This document shows, one piece after another, positions 1 to 5,273 of a stretch of 6,567 bases of DNA; position 1 is the stretch's first letter; every line of letters starts with the position of its first letter. The notes below the pieces were generated by a model that was not told where the DNA came from, did not search any database, and saw only the letters and a program-made list of their open reading frames with translations. The DNA lies in contig JAFAPG010000131.1 of the NCBI GenBank assembly GCA_019247235.1, positions 1-6,567 on the forward strand, written 5' to 3'. The position numbers and the translations under genes are program-made. The stretch is from Acidobacteriota bacterium. Lineage in GTDB: Bacteria; Acidobacteriota; Terriglobia; Terriglobales; Acidobacteriaceae.

Positions 1-2466
1 GATGACCAGGCACACTACGTTTTTGCGAGCTGCACCCAAGGCCAAGCGAATACCGAACTCATTCATTCGTTGTGTTACTGCAATGGAGAGGATTCCGTAC
101 AGACCCACGGCGGCAAGCAGCGTCGCAAAAGCGGCGAATACAGTCCCCAGCCAGGCAACGAAGCGGCGGGGAGCGACTGCTGCGCTGACTACATCATCAA
201 GGGTCGACAGATGCGGGATTGCGATCTCGTTATCCAGCTGTCGCACCGTCGTTCGCACCTCCGCAGCAACTGCTCGCGCATCCCCACCGGTGCGAATCAC
301 CAGCGACAATTGCGTGGGGGTCTGTGCCCAATATGGCAGATAGACGGTCAAAGGGGCTTGCTGGTCGGCATCGGTGCGGGCGTCTGTGACCACCCCGACA
401 ACGCTGTATGATGTGTTGTCCTGCTGCCAGCGTAGATGCAGTCCCAGAGGATCGCGGCTACTCTCGATGCTTTTGGCAATCCCCTGCGACACAACCGCGA
501 CTTTCTTCCCCTCATCGCCAGCAGCGAAAACACGCCCGCGCAGCAAGGGAAGACCAATGGCGCGAAAATAGCCTGGGCTGACAAAACGCCAATTGGCCAC
601 CGGTTCATCCTGTTCAGCCTTGTGGATCTCCTCAAAATCCAGCGTCTCGCTCCACATCGAGCCTTTCAAAGGAAGAGCATTGGTGAGGCCAGCGACGCTA
701 ACCTCGGGGAGTTCCTCGATTCTTTGCAGCAATTTGTCCTCGAGTTGCCGCTGTTTGTCACGCGTTCCATACTTGTTGTAAGGGACAAGCAAGTCAAGCG
801 CCAGCACGCGCTCGGATTCGAGCCAGCGGTTATCGGCGAGCACTCGATTGAGACTTTCGATCAGCAGCAATGCCGTAATCAAAAGCACTGTGCACAGCGC
901 AACCTCCGAGCCGGCAAGCAGGTCCCGCAGCCTGGAGGTACGGCGCGCGGCCGTGGTCGTCGCCGCCGTTGACTTCAGTGCCTCTCCCGGTTCCAAACGG
1001 CTGACTCCGAGCGCCGGCAACAGTGAGAAGATCAGGCCCGCCAACAGGGAAATTACGACGCTGAACACAAGTACGTGCTCGTCAATGCATACGCTTTGCA
1101 CGCGGGGGATGCTGAGCGGCGCGCGTACAATGATGACGCGAACTGTTGCCCACGCCAGCAGGACGCCCAGCACCCCTCCTTCGGCGACCAACAATAAACC
1201 CTCAATGAAGAACTGGGCGAGCAAGGTCCAGTGCGTGGCCCCTAAGGCTTTTCTGACCGCCACTTCGTGGGCACGCTTGAGCGTGCGGGCCAACAGTAAA
1301 CCACCAAGGTTCACGCAAACGATCATTAATACCAGGGTGGTTGTCGCCATCAGCATCCACAGGATTTTCCTGGCTGCAGCAACGACTGTTGTTTTCAACG
1401 GCGCCAGCTCGCCGCGCAGCAGTACTCCGCCGGCCGCCCGCCGATCGTGACGCGAGATGTCGGCGCCGATAGCGTCAAGCTCTGCCGCGGCTTGCGCTAC
1501 GCCTATGTTCGGCTTCAGACGTGCGATCACCACGAAATTCTCTAGGTTTCCCGCCGCCGGTTCACGTTCCCAGGGCGCCAGCGCCAATGGCACGAAATAC
1601 TCGATGGGCGAATTCCAGCCGGCGAAGGCTTCACCGCTCAACTGGTCGAATCGGGGGAAATAAAAATTGGCGGGCAGAACCCCCACCACGTTGTGCGCAT
1701 ATCCGCTTAGCCGAATGCTTTTACCCACAATATTGGGGTCGGAATGAAATCGGCTGCGCCACAGCTCGTGCGTGAGGATCACTTCATGGTCGCGGCCGCG
1801 CTCGTCTTCGCTGGAAACAAATTCGCGTCCTAGTTGCGGCGGAATGCCAAGGAGTGAAAACAGCCCCGCGGACACGCGTAGCCCGTGCACCTGCTCTGCC
1901 TCCCTTTCGAGGTCCAGATTGGCATTGATGGGCTCGAGGGCGGCCATACCACTGAATGCGTGGCAGTGGCGCTGCCACATTAGGAAGTTTCCTCCATTGT
2001 CGAGTGCAGGATGGTAGAGTCGGTTCCCAACCTGTAAGGCTTCGCGCACGAGGTATAAACGCGCCGGCTGTTGATAGGGCAGGGTGCTCAGAAGGACCCC
2101 ATTCAGCATTGAGAACACCGCCGTGTTCGCCCCAATTCCGACCGCAAGAATGCCCACCGCCAACGTAGTAAACCCCATGTCACGACGCATACCGCGAAGG
2201 GCAAAGCCGAGGTTTCCCAGTAAGCGATCGACTGCCGGCAATCCTCGCGCGTAGCGGTGGAATTCTCTTGCCGAGTCCAGACCACCCAGTTGCAGCAGGG
2301 CTTGTCTGCGCGCTTCCTCAGCGGTCATCCCCTTGGCCAAGTTCTCCTCGATCGCAAGTTCGAGATGAGAGGCAAGCTCAGCTTCAAAGTCTTGTTCCCC
2401 CGGCCGGCGGCGAACGAACCACTTTATGCGGGCCAAAGTCTCGCGAACCGAAACGATCCTCCTCAA
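1..2466 (-). CDS. ADOP-type ABC transporter permease (FtsX/MacB-like, duplicated), 3' end beyond the window
   Basis: I translated this frame by hand: 822 codons are open and run off the left edge, so only the C-terminus is missing. Residues 1-98 form a soluble, charged N-terminal region (FEAELASHLELAIEEN near 27-42, EEARRQALLQLG near 50-61) typical of acidobacterial orphan permeases. A first membrane segment lies at about 99-123, a MacB-type extracytoplasmic domain at about 124-355, and an FtsX block with membrane segments near 367-392, 416-445 and 464-488 that includes EVAVRKALGA (401-410). A second copy follows: membrane segment 515-537, second extracytoplasmic domain 550-760, membrane segment 768-795 and the matching MNEFGIRLALGA (801-812). 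The last two membrane segments should lie outside. No ATPase gene is visible, as is usual for the group. The TTG start was chosen because GGAGG lies 7 bases upstream, inside the end of padR; the alternative is the TTG at 2436 (MARIKWFV). The transported substrate cannot be told. Confidence 0.9.
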   Translation of the reverse strand, partial: MRRIVSVRETLARIKWFVRRRPGEQDFEAELASHLELAIEENLAKGMTAEEARRQALLQLGGLDSAREFHRYARGLPAVDRLLGNLGFALRGMRRDMGFTTLAVGILAVGIGANTAVFSMLNGVLLSTLPYQQPARLYLVREALQVGNRLYHPALDNGGNFLMWQRHCHAFSGMAALEPINANLDLEREAEQVHGLRVSAGLFSLLGIPPQLGREFVSSEDERGRDHEVILTHELWRSRFHSDPNIVGKSIRLSGYAHNVVGVLPANFYFPRFDQLSGEAFAGWNSPIEYFVPLALAPWEREPAAGNLENFVVIARLKPNIGVAQAAAELDAIGADISRHDRRAAGGVLLRGELAPLKTTVVAAARKILWMLMATTTLVLMIVCVNLGGLLLARTLKRAHEVAVRKALGATHWTLLAQFFIEGLLLVAEGGVLGVLLAWATVRVIIVRAPLSIPRVQSVCIDEHVLVFSVVISLLAGLIFSLLPALGVSRLEPGEALKSTAATTTAARRTSRLRDLLAGSEVALCTVLLITALLLIESLNRVLADNRWLESERVLALDLLVPYNKYGTRDKQRQLEDKLLQRIEELPEVSVAGLTNALPLKGSMWSETLDFEEIHKAEQDEPVANWRFVSPGYFRAIGLPLLRGRVFAAGDEGKKVAVVSQGIAKSIESSRDPLGLHLRWQQDNTSYSVVGVVTDARTDADQQAPLTVYLPYWAQTPTQLSLVIRTGGDARAVAAEVRTTVRQLDNEIAIPHLSTLDDVVSAAVAPRRFVAWLGTVFAAFATLLAAVGLYGILSIAVTQRMNEFGIRLALGAARKNVVCLVI

Positions 2467-2468
2467 GG

Positions 2469-2813
2469 CTAACCCTCCGAGGACATGGCGAGCACGCGCC
2501 CCATTACCGCGGCGAGCCTTCGCCAGTAAGCGGTATCGGCCACTAGCTGCCTGCGCCCGCTTCGAGTGATCGAGTAGAACTTCGCCCGTCGATTATTGGC
2601 CGATGTTCCCCACGCCGAGGAAATCCAACCGCGCTGCTGCAGACGCACCAGGGAGGCGTATATCGTTCCCTGATTTAAGAGCACCTGCTTGCCACTCACC
2701 TGCTCGATTCGCCGGGCGATTCCATAACCATGCAAAGGGCCGAGGGCGGTGAGTGTTTGAAGCACCATTACGTCAAGCGTGCCTTGCAGCAGATCGAGCT
2801 TTGACTCACCCAT
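2469..2813 (-). CDS. PadR-family transcriptional regulator, short acidobacterial type
   Basis: This 114-residue protein is a compact winged-helix DNA-binding regulator. The opening MGESKLDLLQGTLDVMVLQT, then GPLHGYGIARRIEQ (25-38), the recognition-helix stretch NQGTIYASLVRLQQRGWI (47-64) and the wing NNRRAKFYSIT (73-83) fit the PadR family. The C-terminal dimerisation helix is short (about 84-106), as in the regulators that sit next to ADOP permeases. I chose the ATG at 2813 because AGGA lies 7 bases upstream and the family usually begins with this MG-x-x-K-x-D-LLQGTLD pattern; a GTG at 2837 in the same frame would add eight residues. The stop is two bases before the permease start, so the two genes are almost certainly cotranscribed and probably coupled in translation. 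A large palindrome overlaps the leader, which suggests autorepression. The inducing signal is unknown. Confidence 0.93.
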   Translation of the reverse strand: MGESKLDLLQGTLDVMVLQTLTALGPLHGYGIARRIEQVSGKQVLLNQGTIYASLVRLQQRGWISSAWGTSANNRRAKFYSITRSGRRQLVADTAYWRRLAAVMGRVLAMSSEG

Positions 2814-2820
2814 ATGCCGG

Positions 2821-2874
2821 TCCTGTGGAATTACCACATGAGTATGTCACATTTCATGTGGTTTCGCCACAGGA
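2821..2874. promoter_or_regulatory. Nested palindrome, probable PadR operator, overlapping the padR ribosome binding site
   Basis: A 54-bp imperfect inverted repeat is centred between 2847 and 2848. Of its outer 21 position pairs, 17 match. Each arm is itself a dyad, TGTGG-N5-CCACA: one at 2824-2838 and one at 2857-2871, with centres 33 bp apart (about three helical turns). Between them lies ATGT-C-ACAT at 2844-2852. ATGT/ACAT half-sites are known for PadR proteins. The padR Shine-Dalgarno AGGA (2824-2821, minus) is the outer edge of one arm, so occupancy could block translation initiation as well as transcription. The palindrome is seen directly; the link to PadR is inference. Confidence 0.72.
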
Positions 2875-2929
2875 ATGATGGTTGGCCGAGAAAGACAACT
2901 GTTAGGCAGAAATTCAGATGCGCTCGAGA

Positions 2930-2949
2930 GTCGCGGGGCGAATCGCGAC
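2930..2949 (-). terminator. Second hairpin downstream of fabH, possible terminator element
   Basis: A perfect 6-bp stem, GTCGCG (2930-2935) with CGCGAC (2944-2949), around an 8-base loop. It lies 72 bases beyond the fabH stop in the direction of fabH transcription. No run of T follows on the minus strand, so it is at best a non-canonical or Rho-assisted end. Confidence 0.2.
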
Positions 2950-2966
2950 GGGAGGGCAATCGGGGA

Positions 2967-2984
2967 CCGGCCTACTCAGGCCGG
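2967..2984 (-). terminator. GC-rich hairpin downstream of fabH, possible terminator
   Basis: A perfect 6-bp stem, CCGGCC (2967-2972) with GGCCGG (2979-2984), closes a 6-base loop 36 bases after the fabH stop. With a 3-base bulge the stem extends by further GC pairs. No T-tract follows on the minus strand, so canonical intrinsic termination is not supported. Its position between fabH and padR makes it the best candidate for the end of the fabH transcript. Confidence 0.35.
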
Positions 2985-3020
2985 CGGTCGTTCCTAGAGT
3001 GCATTGCGCCGTCAGAGCTG

Positions 3021-4019
3021 CTAGATGGTCCAACGCAGTAAGGTGGCGCCTACGGTAAAGCCCGCACCTACGGAGGCAAGCAGGACCAGATCGCCTTTTT
3101 TCAGTTTACCTTCCTGGCGAGCGGTTGCCATGGCCAGGGGAATTGTCCCGGCGGTGGTATTCCCGTACCGGTCAATGTTGATAATGACGCTTTCTGCTCT
3201 CAGCCCAAGACGTTCCGCGGTAGCCTGAATGATTCGCTGATTCGCTTGATGGGGAATGAAGCAGTCAATGTCACGCGCTCTTGCCCCATTGCGTTCGAGC
3301 AAGCGCTCACAGACTTCTCCCATTTTGCGCACCGCGAATTTGAACACCGCTTGTCCATCCTGATGGACATAATGCATCCTTTTGTCCACGGTTTCGTGGG
3401 TAGAGGGGTGGAGGCTGCCTCCTCCAGGCATGTAGAGCGAACAAGCTCCCGAACCATCGATTTCGTGAATGAAGTCGATGATGCCATCTCCGTGATTAGC
3501 CGCTGGCTCGACGATAACTGCGCCGGCGCCGTCGCCAAAAAGAATTGAGGTGGCGCGATCGGAGTAGTCAAGGATTGAAGACATAACATCAGAGCCGATG
3601 ACCAGAACTTTCCGGTGCGTCCCGGTCGACACAAACTGCGCTCCCGTTTGCAAGGCGTAAACAAAAGCCGAACAGGCAGCCGAGAGGTCAAAACCCCAAG
3701 CCTTTTTGATCCCGAGCTTGTGCTGCACCAAGCAGGCAGTAGCAGGGAACAACATGTCTGGAGTCACAGTGGCCACGATAATGGCCTCAATTTCATTGCC
3801 TTCAAGGTTGCGCTCAGCCAGCGCCAAACGCGCTGCTTCAACCGCTAAATCACTGCTGGCCATACCTTTGTCAATTATGTGACGCTCTCGTATACCGGTG
3901 CGCGTCCGAATCCACTCGTCGTTGGTGTCCACCATCTTCTCAAAATCGCTGTTGGTCAGAACACGAGGTGGAACATAGGTTCCCAGGGCGGTAATCTGGG
4001 CGCGGACGAGCTGGCTCAC
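3021..4019 (-). CDS. fabH: 3-oxoacyl-[acyl-carrier-protein] synthase III (KAS III, FabH)
   Basis: This cytosolic enzyme condenses acetyl-CoA (or another short acyl-CoA) with malonyl-ACP and starts type II fatty-acid synthesis. The 332-residue length is normal for the family. The thiolase-fold catalytic triad is complete: Cys116 in DLSAACSAF, His257 in IPHQANQRI and Asn287 in RYGNTTAGT. The family signatures LTNSDFEKMVDTNDEWI (21-37), FGDGAGAVIV (161-170) and the C-terminal SVGAGFTVGA (316-325) are present. The GTG start at 4019 has GGAG 8 bases upstream, and the protein begins as FabH proteins usually do. A strong promoter candidate lies 36 bp upstream. No plsX, fabD, rpmF or acpP is next to it, so it appears to be a single-gene transcript here. 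Acyl-CoA preference (straight or branched) cannot be read from the sequence. A specialised KAS III of secondary metabolism is much less likely given the orthodox motifs. Confidence 0.96.
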   Translation of the reverse strand: MSQLVRAQITALGTYVPPRVLTNSDFEKMVDTNDEWIRTRTGIRERHIIDKGMASSDLAVEAARLALAERNLEGNEIEAIIVATVTPDMLFPATACLVQHKLGIKKAWGFDLSAACSAFVYALQTGAQFVSTGTHRKVLVIGSDVMSSILDYSDRATSILFGDGAGAVIVEPAANHGDGIIDFIHEIDGSGACSLYMPGGGSLHPSTHETVDKRMHYVHQDGQAVFKFAVRKMGEVCERLLERNGARARDIDCFIPHQANQRIIQATAERLGLRAESVIINIDRYGNTTAGTIPLAMATARQEGKLKKGDLVLLASVGAGFTVGATLLRWTI

Positions 4020-4054
4020 GCGTGGCTCTCCATGACGACAAAGGTAAAAACGTT

Positions 4055-4083
4055 ATTGTACGCACCAGACCTCGAATCGCCAA
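4055..4083 (-). promoter_or_regulatory. Sigma70-type promoter of fabH
   Basis: Reading the minus strand, TTGGCG (4083-4078; 4 of 6 to TTGACA) is followed after exactly 17 bases by TACAAT (4060-4055; 5 of 6 to TATAAT). Transcription would start near 4048, leaving a leader of about 30 bases that contains the GGAG used by the fabH GTG start. Confidence 0.7.
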
Positions 4084-4101
4084 TTCACCGAGTAGGTAAC
4101 G

Positions 4102-4147
4102 TGACCAATGTGCGGAAAAATTTAGGCACGCAAGGGTACTTTGGTCA
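4102..4147. repeat. Inverted repeat TGACCAA-N32-TTGGTCA in the divergent intergenic region
   Basis: TGACCAA (4102-4108) and TTGGTCA (4141-4147) are perfect reverse complements 32 bp apart. They are followed by similar sequences, ATGTGCGG and ATGTGGCGG, in direct orientation. The pair lies upstream of the fabH -35 and upstream of the 4205 gene, so it could bind a regulator of either. Seven-base arms at this distance can arise by chance. Confidence 0.3.
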
Positions 4148-4174
4148 TGTGGCGGTTTATCAAAATGCCGACTT

Positions 4175-4197
4175 CTGCCCCAAATTGGCAGTATGAT
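4175..4197 (+). promoter_or_regulatory. Candidate -10 and overlapping dyad for the binding-protein-like gene
   Basis: TATGAT (4192-4197; 5 of 6 to TATAAT) ends 7 bases before the ATG at 4205, which would place the transcription start at or next to the start codon, that is, a leaderless message. No convincing -35 is seen 16-19 bases upstream. Just upstream lies the short dyad CTGCC-N7-GGCAG (4175-4191), abutting the -10, where a repressor could act. Confidence 0.35.
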
Positions 4198-4204
4198 TTT
4201 CGCC

Positions 4205-5152
4205 ATGAAGAGACTCCGCGTTGTAGTCTCGCTTATCACGCAGGAGAATGATTATCAGACCGAGCAGGCGGCGGCTGCCGAAGAGGCTGCCACTCGGCTT
4301 GGAATCGATCTGGAGGTACTCTATGCGGATAGCGACAGCATTCTACAGAGCCAACAGATTCTGAAGTATGTGCAGGCCGATGCCAAGGCTCGGCCCGAGG
4401 CCATTGTTCTTGAGCCGGTAGGCGGAACAGCGCTGCCGCAAGTGGCCCGGGCTGCGGTATCGGCCGGTCTAGCTTGGGTGGTGCTGAATCGTGAGGTGGG
4501 CTACGTCCGGGAACTTCGCCAGACAGCGAAAGTACCTGTCTTCGGTGTGGCCTCCGATAACTTGGAAATTGGCCGTATTCAGGGGCGACAATTCGCCGCC
4601 CTCATGCCCCAAGGAGGTTCGGTTCTATATATTCAGGGCCCATCCGAGAGTGATGCCTGCAAACTGCGGACTCTGGGCATGTATGAAACTCGAGCCAGCA
4701 ACGTGCAGGTGAAGACCATGAAAGGCAATTGGACGGAGGCAAGCGCTTTCAAAGCAATTACCGCCTGGCTGCGCCTGGCAACCTCTCAGCAGACGCCGAT
4801 CGATCTCGTTGCCGCGCAGAATGATGCCATGGCGGTCGGGGCGAAGAAGGCCTTCCAGCAGTTTTCCTATGAAGGCCAAGCACGAGATCGTTGGTTATCG
4901 ATTCCATTCATTGGATGCGACGGAGTGGCGAGAACGGGACAGGCCTGGGTTCGCAGTGGCCTGCTAACCGCAACCGTCGTGGCCCCCCCGCTGGCGGGCA
5001 CCGCCCTTGAGATGCTCAGCCGCGCCTTTCAAACCGGCGCCACCCAGCCGGAAATCAGTTTTATCGCTCCGCGGTCATTACCGACGATCGAAAGTCTCAC
5101 CGCAGCCGCCGCGCAAAGCTCGCGTTCGGCTACCGCCGCTTCTCGCACCTAG
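4205..5152 (+). CDS. Sugar-type periplasmic-binding-protein fold (Peripla_BP_4-like) without a signal peptide
   Basis: The 315-residue protein has the two-lobed type I binding-protein fold used for sugars by RbsB-like and LacI-like proteins. Recognisable elements in order are MKRLRVVVSLITQENDYQ (1-18, first strand and loop), EAIVLEPVGG (65-74), AWVVLNREV (90-98), ASDNLEIGRIQGRQF (116-130), VLYIQGP (140-146), KGNWTEASAF (173-182), DLVAAQNDAMAVGAKKAF (200-217) and IPFIGCDG (233-240). An Ala/Ser-rich tail (296-315) follows. The N-terminus starts directly with the first beta strand: I see no hydrophobic signal segment, no lipobox and no helix-turn-helix. It is therefore neither an ordinary exported transporter component nor a LacI regulator. 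No permease or ATPase gene is adjacent. The start is uncertain: ATG 4205 fits the fold and a leaderless promoter; ATG 4193 would add MIFA. Neither has a good Shine-Dalgarno. The ligand is unknown. Confidence 0.85.
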   Translation: MKRLRVVVSLITQENDYQTEQAAAAEEAATRLGIDLEVLYADSDSILQSQQILKYVQADAKARPEAIVLEPVGGTALPQVARAAVSAGLAWVVLNREVGYVRELRQTAKVPVFGVASDNLEIGRIQGRQFAALMPQGGSVLYIQGPSESDACKLRTLGMYETRASNVQVKTMKGNWTEASAFKAITAWLRLATSQQTPIDLVAAQNDAMAVGAKKAFQQFSYEGQARDRWLSIPFIGCDGVARTGQAWVRSGLLTATVVAPPLAGTALEMLSRAFQTGATQPEISFIAPRSLPTIESLTAAAAQSSRSATAASRT

Positions 5153-5202
5153 CGTCTCAACCCTCTTTGGGTTTCTGACGCATGTCTCTCGACATACATG
5201 CG
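5152..5202 (+). promoter_or_regulatory. Overlapping hairpins between the binding-protein-like gene and the reductase gene
   Basis: Hairpin A pairs GCGTC (5152-5156) with GACGC (5177-5181) and, inside it, AACCC (5159-5163) with GGGTT (5169-5173) around TCTTT. Hairpin B pairs CGCATGT (5179-5185) with ACATGCG (5196-5202). The two share 5179-5181 and cannot both form fully. Inside B there is also the perfect dyad ATGTC-TCTC-GACAT (5182-5195). No T-run follows either, so these could be a weak terminator, an attenuator-like leader or a DNA operator. Confidence 0.4.
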
Positions 5203-5261
5203 AAAATTCTGGATCGCTCCGCCCCCGCAGCCAATCAACTAGGTCTACTTCATTGAATTTT

Positions 5262-5268
5262 GGAGGAG
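5262..5268 (+). promoter_or_regulatory. Strong Shine-Dalgarno fixing the reductase start
   Basis: GGAGGAG ends 5 bases before the ATG at 5274. It decides against the 89 additional in-frame codons upstream, which overlap the end of the preceding gene and show no conserved sequence. Confidence 0.85.
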
Positions 5269-5273
5269 AAGCA

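Noticed and set aside
348..635. Minus-strand frame of 95 codons
   Set aside because: It overlaps the permease in another frame; the permease reading is uninterrupted there and conserved, so this is a shadow.
2..2546. Many plus-strand open frames, including ones of 113, 178 and 200 codons at 2-343, 436-972 and 848-1450
   Set aside because: They lie opposite the continuous 822-codon permease frame, which has full family motifs in both halves. Their translations are rich in Ser, Arg, Thr and Pro with no recognisable domain, as expected for antisense shadows.
2814..2837. In-frame GTG extension of padR by eight residues
   Set aside because: The ATG at 2813 has AGGA at the right distance and matches the family start, and the extension lies within the palindrome.
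3200..3691. Minus-strand frame of 163 codons inside fabH
   Set aside because: It is a second frame of the same strand across fabH; the FabH frame carries the catalytic triad and full family length.
4016..4033. Five-codon reading frame (MESHA) whose TGA overlaps the fabH GTG
   Set aside because: The GTGA overlap looks like translational coupling, but the frame closes again a short way upstream and has no ribosome binding site, so no upstream gene is supported.
5007..5273. In-frame N-terminal extension of the aldo/keto reductase by 89 codons
   Set aside because: It overlaps the end of the preceding gene, has no similarity to reductases, and GGAGGAG next to ATG 5274 marks the true start.
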